From Acanthochlamys bracteata (lineage: Eukaryota > Streptophyta > Magnoliopsida > Pandanales > Velloziaceae), in the NCBI GenBank assembly GCA_019914995.1, contig CM034130.1, positions 6,014,001 through 6,078,000 on the forward strand: 64,000 bases of DNA, in the 5' to 3' direction. The position numbers were made by a program, and so were the translations under genes. The number at the start of each line of letters is the position of its first letter. Position 1 is the first letter of the stretch. The notes under the pieces were generated by a model. That model was given only the letters and a program-made list of their open reading frames with translations. It was not told the DNA's origin and searched no databases. Below are positions 11,376 through 25,200 of this stretch, one piece after another.

Positions 11376-14300
11376 TTTTGGTGACGGAAGTTATTTGGGA
11401 TCAGAACCACTTGACCTAGTATTCCCCTCGGTTTCCAGAATCTTCAATCTCAAACTTAATGCTGATTGTCGACAAAACAAGACAAAAATGCCGAAGTGTT
11501 TCTGGTCTTCTGTACCGAGAGATTGATGAGAACACCTCACTTGGGATGACAGAAACACGTTGCATGCCATCAAACATGAGCAAATGCAAACATCTGAATG
11601 TATCATAATATTTCTTAAGGTGCAGCAAGTTTCGTTTCCTGAAAATCTGTATTGCTCATCCTATACATGGACTGTTTCAAATTTCTGTTTCTCAGCAGAG
11701 TTTGCTGGCATCTTTATCATACAAGTGGTAAGATATCTGTATGTTCACTTATTTACAACTCAATATGTTCATGTTGTAATCTGACCACAATAAAATGCTG
11801 CGTTTTGATATATAACGTTTTCAAGCATTTGATGCTGCTGTTATTAGGCGATCCTTATTGCTGAAAGTTCCTAAGAGCAAAGCGTGATACTTCTGAGGTA
11901 TTTCTGAGGTGAGCTTTAGCTTTAACCTGCACATGAAAATCATGTAGGATCACACTATCTTCGGACAAACTAAATGAAATTTAACCTACTGACTGAGCCT
12001 GTGTGCACAACTTCATAGTGTATGTCCTCATCAGGTACTACATCTGAGTTTTATATGTTAGAAAACGGTGATCAACTTGTTATTACCTTTTCAAAATTTA
12101 AATATCTTCCTCTTCCATTGGTGCTTTGTTTAACTTGAGAAGCTGAACTTTTACACTTGTAGAGACATTGGAAGGTGGAATTATTGTTTAAATTAATATA
12201 TCATGGGCTTTGCCATATTGGATGGACCACAGATGCAGGTAGATGGATAAATGCAGGTGCCTTTGCAAAGTAAACATGCGGATATTGTGCAAAGCATCCC
12301 AAAGAATCATGGGGCCTTACAGATTCTTTGCCAAGATTGGTCTCTCACTTGAAGCACCATCATCCTTCACTTGAAGGTTATATTGGTATCATACTCCATA
12401 AGGTTAACTGATTTTGCCGTCAGATGCGCCATAACCCGCATTCTCTCCGTTTCCTCGTAAGCATGGAAAGTTTCTCAGTTAATTCATCCTACATGCCAGT
12501 TTAATGCTTTGAGCCTATTTTATTGTTATGTATATTTCAAGCTTTGTTAATGTGTATAGTCCTCATAGCAAGCTTGTGCCAATTAATTATGTACTCTTAT
12601 CTACCCTTTCCTCACAATGTATAATCATAAGGAGTCTTCGTTGCAGCATCATCAAATGTATATTATGTGGGGGTCTTCTTCTTAAACAGATCGCTTCACA
12701 TGGTTCATTACATACCAGCAGACATGAGATCTTCCCAATGATATGGTTCCTTTAACCTTCTTGCGAAAGTGATCATCTGATTCATCTTTGCACAATTGCC
12801 TCAAATTGCATGTGGATTAATCCTAGCCGCCTTTCTTTTTATGTGCAAGGCCAATCTACTGTTTGATTTAGCTGCATTTGTATAATGTTAGAAAAAGGAC
12901 CTAGGGCTGGTTGGTTGTGTGGTCTTTGTTTTTTTCTTTTTTAATCTTTGTCTGTGTTTATGTGGGTCCTTAAGTACTTTGAGTGAGAATGGAGAACTGC
13001 TTATTATGTGAAAATTTGTCACTTCAGATTGTTCTTTTTCTGGATTTCTTGTATTTACATATCCTTATTTCTTGTTCTTTTATGTTTAAGGGTCGGTTGT
13101 TTTGTGGTTTTGTTAGAGTTAATACTAGCTGGTTTGGTTGAGTTTAGAAATGGTGTTAATTCTGAAAGAGCCTAATTGAGTCATTAGTGTTAGTTGAGTT
13201 AGTGAAAGAAATTTGAAAATTTATGTTCTTTCGAAATTGGGTCGCGTTTCTTAAATATTTTACATATATGTTCACGCTGTTTAAAATTTTAAACTATAAA
13301 TGAATAAAGATGATAAACTCGAAAACAAGAGTAACACTTTTTTCTTTTTCTTAATCCATTTGTTTTGGTTTGCATTCAAGTATTAAATGCAATAAATTCA
13401 AGTAAAGAGGTGTTAGTGAATAACTTAAGTGTGTAACAACCAAAAGAAATCTTGTCCTTTTGGGCGTTATGCAAGTTATAACTCCTTTAACTCACCTAAC
13501 ACCTGCACTAACATCTTACAAGAACAAGTGCCAAGATTAGACGACTTAGTCGCTAGTTTTTAGTTGCTGAAACTTACTGCTCGATGTTGCGCTTGACATC
13601 ACAAAGTAAAGAGTTTGGCACTCTTTTGTTGGCCAAACTGTTCCGTTCACAATGGAAGATAACATAGTTCGCTATGTTAATTTCGAATAGTAAGACCGCA
13701 AAAAAGAGTTCTTTCCTAGTTGAGTTCCCAAATCCCAAAATCACATTCCTAACTGTCGTTCGCAAGAAATCTTGTTAAATTACATGTATAATTTGTTTGA
13801 ACCAACATACTTATGTGAAAATTTTTTAGGACAGGAAAGAAAAATTGTCCTCCAAAGATCCAGACTTGTCGTAAGTACATACTTAGCTGGGTGGGTAGTG
13901 TTGGGTGGCAAGGTACCTTTTGTCCTCATGCTCTTAACTTGGAATTTGGATATGCTTCTGAGCTGTACTTAAAACGAGAAGGCCACCATTAAATTCTTTC
14001 TTCTTTAGATTATTTTTTTGTGTGTCCATTTAGATGCAAAACTAAGAACCTCCAACTTCTACAGAAACACGAGTAATATTTACATGTAATAGGAAATCAA
14101 AGATCCATGACAAAGTTAAAGATGGAGGAGGAGGACATGTAAATCTTCACAGGTGTCTCATCTTTCATTCTACGAAAGTCACATGATAGTCAATTTTTAT
14201 ATTGTTGTTTTCATTTCATTTCCTGACATCACTGTAGATGCTTCACCTGACCAGCACCTGCAACCACCGCACCTCATGAACACTCTGTTCATCTAGTACA

Positions 14301-15093
14301 CAGACAGAGTGATCACAGAAATGAAAAATAAAGATAGGCAAAAAAAATAGATGAGATGAGATTCCTTTCAATTTCACTTTTTCTATTCCTTGGAAAAGAG
14401 CTAGCATGCAGGTGTAGGACCCCTAAAAACAACTTTTTTCCTCTCATCAGTTTGTAGGACATGCTGCTGCATTTTGCTCTCTTTCGTTTCCTTCTTTCTT
14501 TCAACCTGATGTTTCCTGAGACCTCACCCACAGTTCCCATCAACCCAGACAGAGGCCGTACGATGATTATTCCCAAAAGCGAAAAGAAAAAAATTGCAAG
14601 TGGAGATTGCCCGGAAAAAAAGGGATTGCCTTTCTTTTGTTTTTACCCATTCTGCTTTCGTTTTCTTTTCACCACCATGGTCTGTGCTGTTCCTCAGAAA
14701 GTCACTCTGAAGTTGTGTTGGTAATTGGTGGTGGGATTTTGGGTACATGGCCTCAAGATCTTTCTTCTCTTCTCCACTCCTCAAACCCCTGTAGCGCATT
14801 CAAACCCAGAATTTAGTATTAATTTAGATATTCTCACGAAAGAAATTAAAGGAAATATAATGCAAGTAGTAGGATGTGGTATTACATTGATACCTAGGAA
14901 GAGTGAATATACAGTTTATGAATACTTACTATGTTCATTAATTATAAGAATTTTCTGTTGAAGAGATGCAAATTATCTAAACTAAAAAATAAAAAATTGA
15001 TTTGCTAATCCGGAGATTTCTTTTTGGTAGGGATAATGATAATACAATGTGTCAGACAAGGTAGGCTGGGATTTGAACATACCCTAAGCTCTC
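11376..15093. other. Intergenic, no gene recognised
   Basis: Follows the DYW pseudogene and reaches the last exon of the minus-strand B3 gene. It is less AT-rich than the transposon-filled regions and has many short open frames on both strands, none with a recognisable domain. The last few hundred bases probably include the 3' UTR of the B3 gene. Part of the left half may be old exon or UTR sequence of the pseudogene. Confidence 0.45.
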
Positions 15094-15941
15094 TCAGTAA
15101 TGGTCAGGACTGTATTCCAGATTCACTCCGAAAAGCCTCAACCTCTTGGAAGTGGCTGCAGGTGCCGTTGATGCCACTACCAGATTAGTATCTGCTGAGT
15201 CTCCTGCAGGCATTGTTCTGCAGAGTTAGTGTCTAGCTAGGAATTCTATTGGCAAAGTTATAGTATTGATAGGTAGCAGCAGATAAGAGTCTTGATATAT
15301 ATCCTCTGATGGTTTAGAAAAGCATTACTAGTGACAGATAACTAGTTGTGCTCAATAATTCTTCAGGATGCCTCCTGACCTGCATGAAGGTGGCAATCTT
15401 GTCGCATGGAATTGTAATACACGTAGGGTGTCGAGGAGCTTGTGCTGTAGGAACTTGGGGAAGCGCTGTAGAGTGCAGCTCCCCAGGAGAGTGCCGCATT
15501 GCTAGAGTCATTGACATTTCTGGACTCTGCAGCAACCGCAGGAGCTGGGTCACCACGCCTTCTGCAGCCGATGAAGAGGCGGTCCCCACTGCTATTGCGT
15601 TCAAAGAGAACTACGTCTCCAGCGTCAAGGTGTTTCTCCTTAACAAAGCGGCTCCATCCCTTAGTGAGCACGTAGCTCTGGCTGCTGGTCCAGTAGGAAT
15701 AGCGGAACCGCCATGATTTCCCGAGTTCATCCTCGAAGCTCAGCAGCAGTCCTTTCTCACCCGACTGATCACCACCGGCGCTGTTGCTTGCTGCAACTGG
15801 AAAATAGCGTTCTGCATGCTGCTTGGGGATCACTAGCCTGTTGAGTTTGCCAACATCGCTAGGAGTGAGTGGTTTCTCAAACAACCTCTCCTTATCACCT
15901 TGGCCCCCTTCCTCCATCACTGCCTTGTAGTAGGACTCCAT
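15094..15941 (-). CDS. NGATHA-like (NGAL) B3-domain transcriptional repressor, 2 exons
   Basis: Plant nuclear DNA-binding protein. Exon 1 is 15941-15380 and exon 2 is 15203-15094 (minus strand). The join GCA-G|GA keeps frame and gives 223 residues. The B3 domain spans residues about 20-129, with [40 protein letters not shown] and DAGDVVLF. A small second exon contributes RLFGVNLE (residues 210-217), the B3-type repression motif. The family lacks the AP2 domain of RAV proteins. In Arabidopsis, NGAL1-3 (ABS2, SOD7, DPA4) limit leaf-margin outgrowth and seed size by repressing CUC and KLU genes. Reading through the donor would end exon 1 after only a few extra residues and lose the motif, so the spliced form is preferred. 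Start context GACCCATGG is good. Confidence 0.93.
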
Positions 15942-16155
15942 GGGTCACCAAGATAACTGACTTGCAGAGATATATCTCTAGGTCTCTGAGTATGAAGAGA
16001 AACAGTTTTTAAACTCCGTCTCTAAGATGGATGAAAATAAATGATAACTATAGGAAGATGAGAGAAGTGGTAAAGAGGCTTTGGAAAGTTGCTGAAGGAA
16101 TATGGTGGTGATGATGGTGTTGGTGTCGAGTAGCATGTAGATATTATTGTTGTGC

Positions 16156-16162
16156 ATTTATA
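16156..16162 (-). promoter_or_regulatory. TATA box of the NGAL gene
   Basis: TATAAAT on the minus strand, in the context GGCTATAAATGC, about 215 bases upstream of the ATG. It predicts transcription starting near 16125 and a 5' UTR of about 185 nt. Positional inference only. Confidence 0.5.
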
Positions 16163-19100
16163 GCCTCCTATCAAGAACAATTTTTGTTTTTTACAGGAAA
16201 ATGCCAAGAACCTTGCTAGACATATTAATTGTTGCTCTAATTATAAGAGATTAATAGAGAGTAACAAGGAAGGGTGCGAAAGAAAGAGAGAGAAGAAAAA
16301 GTGGTCTGGCCTATTGATCTGATCATGTGCGTGGGCATTATAGTCCATCAATGTAATGAGGGATTTTAATAGAAAACTTAGGTAGACAGGAAGAATCAAG
16401 GTGTGTAGAGTTCCTAAAGCTTGATATGTTTTAGTCGCATTGATAAGGAATGATCAGGTTGTGGTACTTGGAATTGGAGCTCAGCTGTCGTGGCCTCATC
16501 ACAGCCATCCAGGGTGTTGAGCCACCGCCAGTTGTTGCATGTTTCCATGTGGACATGGTAGGCAGGGGAGCACTGCAGTGCAGTTCCCTAGAGCTTTTTT
16601 TAACTGGCATGTACTCCAACCAGGGCTGATTGGAGTAAAGGATTTTGCTCAGTGGTTGTTGAGGTAAGAGAACTTGTTTGTTTGAAGATTGATACAGGTT
16701 TTTTTAGGTAGTTTTCTTCTTAAAAGTGCTTCGCCTCTACTCCGCATGCTATACATGATTTTGTTAAGAAGAGCTATTAACATGTGTCAAATAATCTGTG
16801 GCTTCTTCCGAATACACACCTGAAGATTTCTGTATCCGCCCTATTGCTATAAACTATATAACTTAGGCTTCTAATTGCACCATTAAAAATGTGATTATGG
16901 GATTATACTATTCATTAAGTTCCTGATTCTTTTCTTAAGCTATCTATTTTAAATTATAAGACTAATGGTTTGACCTACACATATGCAGTTTGTGGAAAGT
17001 AGCAATAGGGTATTCATTTAGAGCACGGCACATGGAATAGAGAGCCTATATCCAACCAACTTAAGTATGCGCCAGTACAATCTAATTAACAGGTAGAATG
17101 TATAAACCTTCAGAACAATTTAGAAATATAGGCCACGAGTTCGGTTTGGGAAACCTCCTGGAAAGTAATGCTGCTAAATGAGAATGAGAGATTCATGAAC
17201 CTTAATGAATGACTTTTCTTTTTCTAGTAAAGAATTTTGAGTTGAGATCAGCAAAGTTAGCTTATGTTGTGAAATTTTTCTGATTCAGACATGGGTAATA
17301 GCATAGGAGGTATTAAAGTTCATTGATTGATCTTCATCATGAAGAAAATGGCATATATCTGCTCCTCAATTCTCTGTAGAGTTTCGAACTTTTCTCGAAT
17401 TCAGGAGCTACAATCTAACTGCGAGCTATCACTCTCACCCGAGTTTATTGTAACTATTACAGCTCAACTACAAGCGTTCTGTGGTTTTAATGATTAGAAA
17501 ACTTCATTAACTTCAGCTAAGTGTTTCAAAAATTTCAGGTGTTTTGGTAGATTACCTTGTAAAGAAAATTGCTTCTAGTTTAGCTTATGCAAATGATTAC
17601 TTCTGACCATATCACAACTGAAAGGGATATACCTCATCTAAATAAGGAAAGAAATGATTAACTGTATCCATCACAAAAACAAACAAACATTTCTTTTCCT
17701 TGCCTATATTATTGCCTTGTCTTAACTCGTGTAGTTGATTTGTTTAACAGGATTAACAATCCTTGCAAACGCATACTTTTCGGTTAAAAAACTAGCAGCT
17801 GGTATCCTTGTTTTGAAATTTTTGACTTCATTTCTTTTGTTATCCAGCAATGGTTTAGGAGTTTGGGAAACCAGGATCTTCTCCTGCTGTTAAAAGGAGA
17901 GTTTTGGATATTTTCTCACGTTTCTTCTGAGCATTATTGGTTGCTGCAGTAGTTACGTTGTGCTGGTCTCATACCAAACAAATTTTTAATTAAGGGTGGT
18001 GGCGGTGGTGGTGGTGGGATCACTGATCAGATACGCCTGCGAGATCTCAATTCATTTTCCAATCAGCTGAGACACAAACGGGGATGTGAAATTTTAATCT
18101 AATGTGCATAGGAGGATTCCTACAGCTTGTATTCTTCTGTACTCGAAAGAATTACTTTCTAAGTTTGTTTTTATCCGAATATTAATAGCGTATTTTAAAT
18201 ATTCATAATTAAATTTTATGAAAAAATAAAAATTTTTAAAAGATAAAAAAAAATAGAATGTATTATTTATATTTTAATAGTTTTAAAAAATATATTAAAA
18301 ATTAAAAATAAAATTATATTAAAATTATACAAATAAAAAAATTAAATTTAAATTTTCACACTTAAAAATAAAGTTCTGAATTTTTGTATTTAAAATTAAC
18401 TTTCAAAGTTTAGATTATAAAGATAAATTAGATATAATAAAATTTTCATATATAAATTATTATTGGATGAAATTTCTTTAGGTGTGTTTAAACTCACGTT
18501 TTTAAAAATAAATTTACAAATTAAATTAAAAATTAAAAATATTTATAAAAATAATTTTTTATATAAATTTTGAGTAACAACTCAAATGGAATTATGCGTA
18601 ACCAGATATTGCAGATGCCATGACTAGTTGAACTCAAAGGTCGACCTCTTGATTTTGTCATTTCTTAGTGAAATTATTTGAGCCATTCAAGTTAGGTGGA
18701 TTTAGCTTTCACATTTGCTCATGGATCTCCTCGTTTCGTAATAAAGATCTATCCAGATTGCTACATGATTGGTTCTTCAGATGTGGAATTCCCAACCAGA
18801 TCTAGATAGAAATCTTGTGGTTCCATATTATGAAGATTATGCTGGATTTATATAGTCTTCATATTTGCATAGAACTTCTAGACTTCTGGGTCATGACCAA
18901 TCCCTTAAGCTGCAATACTTACAAAATCATTAATTAAAGGAGATATTAAGGATGAGACACATTTATAGGCCACACATCAAAACAGTACCCTTCTGCATTG
19001 CTTTATCTAGCATCTTTGTTTTTTCATAGCAAGTGAGAATCCTGGTATCTTTTACTTTGAATGATAGGACAAACACATTGAAAAACCCTGCTAGGCTTTG

Positions 19101-21411
19101 TTATCAAATTGAAGATGTGAGAGAACACATGGCCATGTCCTTTTCAAATTAGACTCTCTAGTTGGGGTTAGGCCACACATCTATCTCATGATCCATGGAG
19201 TTTTCATAGATGTCAATATTTTTCTTTCTTCTTCTTGTTTATAATTATCATAATTAAGTTGTCGATATCTGCTTTCTGTGATAATCTGGCCGTCTGGGTT
19301 GTCCTCCAGCATGCGAGTGATATTGATGTTACATTGGTAAACAGTAAACTGAGAGGGACTGCCAACTGAGCAAACATGTAAAGATAATTCCCTGATGCTA
19401 ATTAGGTAATACTGGTGGGTTCTGTTGATCTTTATAGCAAGTTTTATATTTCCTTTTGATGTTGTCGACATTTGAATTGATCAGCAAGGGAGCCAGCAGG
19501 AATAAGTATAGCAAATAGCGGAAGGAATTTAGCGGCAGTATGTGCTATGCAGTCCTAATTAGGACCGCCGTCAAATTTGCAAGGTTACGTTGGTTTTTTA
19601 GGTACAACAAGGCAACGCTGTTAATCAGGTGAGCTTTCTTTTCCTCATTATCAATGTCTTCGTTCTGTGTTCAATGCTTCACGAACACTCTTTTAAGTCT
19701 AACAACTGTAACAAGTTGAAAATTTTGCAGATGTGGTCCATATTAAGATATGAAGTATGCAATTTGAATCTTGACTCAAAATCCACGTTTCCCCAAGTGA
19801 GGATAAAAAAAGGATTGCAGAAGGAGAACGATGGTCCAGGTATTGAATTATTGGTGATGGAAAGATTGAAAAAGATTGTCCAGATATGAATGAATGTATC
19901 ATCTGAATATATTGCTTATTTCAGATTGTTGTAAAGATGAAAAACATGCACTAAAAAACTCCAAGAAGCAGTTAAATGCCAGAGTGTTAACACTTGAGAG
20001 ATCATGTAAGCAATGACATCATGCTATTATAATAGTTCTTCCTTATCTCTACTTGGAAAGATTTAGAAATCTGGAAAAAAGAACTAAGGGATAAACTTCT
20101 GCTTGCTTTGCTTTAAGGAAACTTTTTTAAAACTCTATACTTGCTGGGAACCTTTGAAAGTTTCTACATTACTGCAAATTATTACCCGTTAAGCATTAAT
20201 TGTTTAGCAGTTGATTTTGGGACTTTAGCTTCCAGTTAAGCATATGCTTATTTGCAACTGTTTTCAGCTGCCGCAATTAACTAATGTTGGAAGTGGTGCT
20301 CAATCTACAGTTACTATCAAAGAAGTGATCCTTTTCTCTTTGCTTTAAGGTTTTATGAATGCTAATTAGGCCTGAAAGTCTGATCTTGAAAGAAACTTCA
20401 ATAGCATTCAAAGAATCAAGAGTGAATACTGAAGCTATTTTCACTTCTATCCTACATAAGTATTAGACAGCCTGATCTTATTCACGTCTTGATTCAATAA
20501 ATTCTTCACATAAAGAATTATCTGAACGAATTCCTTCTGATTCCGTCGCTACTTGATTGGTAGGGGACCATGCTAACTTGTAACAGGAGTAGCCAGCCAA
20601 CCCTAATAGAAACCAATTGATGCTACAAAGAATTGATGGAAGTTAACTCAAAAATTGAACTAGATCGAGACATAGCTTTACTGTGCATAAGGGTTAGCTG
20701 TTTCTATTTACGAAAATTTACACACTCATAATGAATTGATATGGAATTGCAGCGTGCGGAAAGGAGTTTTGGTTACTGGAGAAGCTAGGTAATGGAAGTT
20801 GACAATTCGTGCAAAAAGAAGAGTTTGATATTCAAATATGGCAGCATGGAAGAAAGAATGAAAAACATGCATGCCATGGCATTGCCATGCCTTTAAAGTC
20901 TGTCACTGCAGCGCTGCCGCTTATATTACGGCGATCGTGTTCACACCTCTATGAAGAATTCTCGCGTTCAACCCTTGTATGTTCCCTGTTCTAGTTTTTG
21001 CTTTTTCTTGAATTAAGTGTACAGGATTGTTTATGGTTTTTGGTGAGACTACTGTTATGAAGCTTGTAACGGAGTTAAATCTTTTTAACTATACAAAACC
21101 TAAGTGGGCTGTATTTTAATATAGGTTGACTGTCATACTGGGCCTAGAAAGCCAGTCCAGAGAACACCAAAGCCACAGATTACGTGGGCCATGCCAAATA
21201 ATTTTCATGGATGGACATGGTTCCATGGCTTATCCCTCTGTCCAGGTGGCGAAAATTGATTAGCTGTTTCAACCTTTGACCCCATCCTTGCAAAATTTCC
21301 CATATTCCTGATCTTCTTCCGTGGTCATGGTAGCTTTATAGCTCAAACATCTGAGTAGCAGAAGTTAGAAGAACATTGGAATCAGAAATTAGAGACAACA
21401 AAGATCGAGAG
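16163..21411. other. Intergenic between NGAL and psaO
   Basis: No intact gene was identified. A GGT/GGC microsatellite lies at about 17994-18018, and a copy of the psaO 3' flank starts at 18085. 18180-18600 is an AT-rich low-complexity block. Around 19730-20010 (+) there are splice-like edges (TTGCAG before 19731, TTTCAG near 19923, GTAAGC near 20007) around lysine-rich open stretches. These could be exons of an unrecognised or dead gene, but support is weak. Confidence 0.4.
18085..18183 (+). repeat. Second copy of the psaO 3'-flanking sequence
   Basis: Closely matches 22178-22283, just after the psaO stop codon. Shared blocks are TGTGAAATTTTAATCTAATG, GCATAGGAGGATTCCTACAG and TTCTTCTGTAC.CGAAAGAATTA, with small indels. 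Upstream of this copy there is no psaO coding similarity, so the duplication covers only the 3' flank or an unrecognised repeat. Confidence 0.75.
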
Positions 21412-22158
21412 ATGGCGGCGTCAGTGGCTATGTCTTCGGTTTCTGGCCTCGGCGCTACTCGTCTCTCTCGCCCTTGTTCAAAGCCGGCAGCCTTCTCTTC
21501 CGGTAAGTTTCCTCGTGCATGTATACGATGAAGATTGTGCTCCAATTGGTAGCAATCGTGCATGCATGTTGTTGATATCGGCTTCTTGAATCAGGTTTTA
21601 TAAGATCTCAGAGGCCTGCTAGAAACCCTCTGCAACTCAAGATTGCTTCAGGAGGAAGGTTTACATGGTGACTATATATATAACTAGTTTATATTTTTTG
21701 TTTATTTCAAAAAATAAATTCTTACCGGGCAAAAGTTTGTACGTAAGTGATATCTGAACTTTTCGGTTCAACTAGCTTTGAGAGGGATTGGCTCCGCAAA
21801 GATCTGAACGTGATCGGGTTCGCTCTCATTGGGTGGATTGCACCTTCAAGCATTCCTGCAATTAACGGAAACAGCTTGACTGGTCTCTTCTTTGAGAGCA
21901 TTGGCAAAGAGCTCTCTCACTTCCCTACTGGCCCTGCTCTCACTTCTCAGTTCTGGTACGAACATGAGCTATTATTAGAGTACACATTGTAATCATGAAT
22001 TGATTTCATTTGATTCATAAAAGTTTCATGAACATAATTAATGTTTTGCTGATTCTGTTTCTAGGCTGTGGATGATTACATGGCATCTCGGGCTCTTCCT
22101 CTGTCTGACTTTTGGGCAAATCGGTGTCAAGGGAAGGACCGAAGGATACTTCGACTGA
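21412..22158 (+). CDS. psaO: Photosystem I subunit O (PsaO), 4 exons
   Basis: Nuclear-encoded thylakoid membrane subunit of photosystem I, which helps dock LHCII for state transitions. Exons 21412-21502, 21595-21667, 21776-21955 and 22065-22158 join in frame to 145 residues. The first 50 or so residues are a Ser/Arg/Ala-rich chloroplast transit peptide (MAASVAMSSVSGLG...). The mature part begins near FERDWLRKDLNVIGFALIGW, followed by APSSIPAINGNSLTGLFF, a second membrane segment LWMITWHLGLFLCLTFGQIG and the tail KGRTEGYFD. Length and motifs agree with angiosperm PsaO. All introns start GT and end AG. The 5' UTR starts after about 21340, where a TAGCTTTATAGC stretch may hold the TATA element. 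No damage was seen. Confidence 0.95.
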
Positions 22159-22177
22159 TCGGAAAGAAAAAAAAACT

Positions 22178-22283
22178 TGTGAAATTTTAATCTAATGGGC
22201 ATAGGAGGATTCCTACAGCTTGCCTCCAGTGTTCTTCTGTACACGAAAGAATTATCTGAAGGTTGCTTTTATCCAAAATATTA
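22178..22283 (+). repeat. psaO 3' flank, duplicated at 18085-18183
   Basis: Begins 20 bases after the psaO stop codon and is likely 3' UTR. It matches the copy about 4.1 kb upstream in direct orientation, with an extra short stretch (GCCTCCAG) after CTACAGCTT. Confidence 0.75.
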
Positions 22284-25200
22284 AAAGGTTACCAATTCAC
22301 AGGACATGTGGTGAGATCAAACATCACTGGAAAATATTAAAAATTCAAAACTTTGGATTTTGCTCATGCTCGATATGGTTATTAATTAGCTTACATTATG
22401 AGGGTACAAACACAAATAATTAAGTACTCCGAGAGTACCTGCTTTCTACTCCTGAAAATTATAAAATAAACCACCTCCGCTAATTAGTTTTTATTTGATG
22501 TAGCGTTTTCCAAGAGCAGGGAGCATGTACTCCTAGAGTATCTAATAAGTTCTTAGAAATGAAGACGTAAGAACTAGTTTTTCTTAATGTTTCTTTCTTG
22601 ATGGCAATATTCTTGAAGCCACTTTGATATAATCAGCATCTCTTTTTTTTTATAATTTCTTAAGCCATTTCAATCCTCCTTCATTGAAAATTTGTAACTC
22701 TTCATAGTCAGCACTTAAAACTTCAAGAAAAAGTTATTACAAGGTTTAAAGAAATTGTATAACAGATTTGTTATGAAAAGAGTTCAAGAACAAGCACATT
22801 ATCAAGTAAACCTTCAGGTGCAGCAATGGCTATCAAACTTTTACTTAGATATTGATTTCAGTAAACTGCAGGAAAAAATAATAAAAAAACAGAAGGAAAG
22901 AACTAAACACATAAATAAAAACAGATATTGATTTGAACGATCGAGTTTCGCCTTAATTCATTAGTCAAAGTGAAAAAGCTGAAATTGCCTTAGAGCACTC
23001 CAAGGATCTTTTAAGCCATTGTAGAAGATAATGTTGCTTGCATTCACCTTATAAATGCTTCTTCTATCCTGCCGAAGAACACAAATCAAATCAATCAGAG
23101 ATGAAATTCATGATCAATATTGCGATAAGCTAATTAATATGACATATATCTACCTTCCACCCAAAATCAATGAAGTTCCAATCTGGAAACAGCGTCTTAT
23201 GCAGTAGTCTTGAAAAGTAGCATTCAGTGTCTTATGCAGTAATCTTGAAAAGTAACATTCGGTATATGTACGCTTAATGGAAAGATGCTTTCATCACTTG
23301 TTCCTGATATGCCTATCTGTGACCAAGTAAAATCTGTACAAGTTTACACAACAAGAACAAGAATTAAGACAATGCTGTATAGCGTATTCAGTTCTCTACA
23401 TAGAAAAGAAGAAAATTGAAGTGTTATAACCTGATAGTCCCATCCTTGAAGCATGCCATTTGAATCTTTGTAAATGACTTGGAAGAATTTTTGTGTTCAG
23501 TTTAGCTGTAGAAGATGTTCATAGCACCACACAACCTTGCTACTGTGCTACTTTCTAGTGGTACTGGTGCTTTATTATTGGCCTTGCACATCTGCATACA
23601 TAATTCTAATAAGAAGCTAAATCTAAACACTGACTAGAGCCTTCTAACTTTTGCTTCTAACCTTTTCCAACATCTTTTGCACGCTAATCCTTGTCCTCTT
23701 ACTCTCTCATTTAGCATATAGAATCCTCCACACATAACTGATCAGCCTAAATTGCCTACCACAATCTTTACTCTTTTCGATCCTTGCAAACATCTTCGAC
23801 GTCTTTACAACTTTTTTATTTCTTACGCCATTTTTGTCCAATCACGCTTCTACACCATGAATTCTCTTGCTCTCTTTCTCTCTAACCAAATTATGTGAAA
23901 CATTATCTTTCTATTATCTACATAGGCTAGGATCTCGTTCGAGTCACTTATAAGGAAATTGACTCTCTCTTCTAATATTTCTTGAGAAAGTGGTATAGAT
24001 TGATCGACAATATCGAAACTTATTGCTCGTGAGAAAATTCACTACAAAATGGCTTTCAGCTTGTTTTTCCTGCAATGAGCTAAAAGCAAGATGACGCCTT
24101 ATAGTTGACCTTTTCTTTAATAATGGTCAATATCAAGACATCGATGCCAGAATTGAGTGCAAGAGTTGTCGACCACAAACTACTGATTCTGTATTTAGAC
24201 AATTAACATTGAGTTTTTTTAGTTACTATAGTTATTTCTTTATTCTTTTATATTCACTTTCATATATCTAGAATACTGTCTGACATCTATAATTCTTTTG
24301 AATATACTATTGATTCACGATGATGGATATGATAATAAAATTTCATATCATATTTTATTACATGTCTTAGTTCCATGTTTGTTACTTCTTTGTTTTACGA
24401 TTTTCAAGAACTGAAATGGGAATATTTATTACTTTCATTACATGTCTTAGTTTGTTATGTTATACTTGACTCGTACTTTATTTGTCTTATCCAACCATAG
24501 TCATTCAAAGTCCAACCTCCGCCTATTGTCCTATCTAATCAGTTCTGCAGCATGTGAGGCATGACACTATCCATGATGCAATCAATGGATATGAAACTCT
24601 TAGTCGACCTTTTTCTGTTCTTTAATAATCAAATAAAGTTCTAATCTAGTATTTCTGCATCAAGGTGGTAACCGAACAATCTCAATCAAGCATATCTGCA
24701 TTTGCAGGGTCGAAAATCTTACCCAGGTTAAGGACCACTCACTTGGATTTAGAAGCTTCTTGTGACAAGAAGAATTAAATTCTCTATATGACGTTTAAGC
24801 TGGATGCCTTAGCCACCTATGGCGAACTTTTATTCAACCGCTGTTGTTGGTGAACATGTTTCAAATGCTTGTGTGAATTATAAAACTCTTAATCACCTGC
24901 TCATTTTGTGAGTTAGCTCTTATGCACTTTATTTGATGCAGCAAGCTTATCTTTAACTCACAACTCCAATACTTTATTTAGGACAATATAGTTACCCTCA
25001 AGAAGAGCTCATAATGACAGTTCATTATGGTTAAAGGCATTGCTATCGTAGTGTCAAGGACTCCTTTAATTAAAAGGAATCATGCAATCTTAAATAGAAG
25101 GTAAATCACTCCTCAACAATTGACGAGAAACTCTACCTTAAAGGAAATACAGATTTGGCAGTTAGGTTACCGCTATAGCAACCAGGCTTCCTGCATCCTT

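Noticed and set aside
16022-16207. 61-codon minus-strand frame upstream of the NGAL gene
   Set aside because: Its ATG lies upstream of the likely TATA box at 16156-16162 and the protein shows no recognisable feature.
16431-16619. 62-codon minus-strand frame with Cys/Ser/Thr content
   Set aside because: No domain, no promoter or splice context; chance frame in intergenic DNA.
19181-19471. 96-codon minus-strand frame
   Set aside because: Charged C-terminal part looked protein-like, but there is no known motif or splice support; too weak to call.
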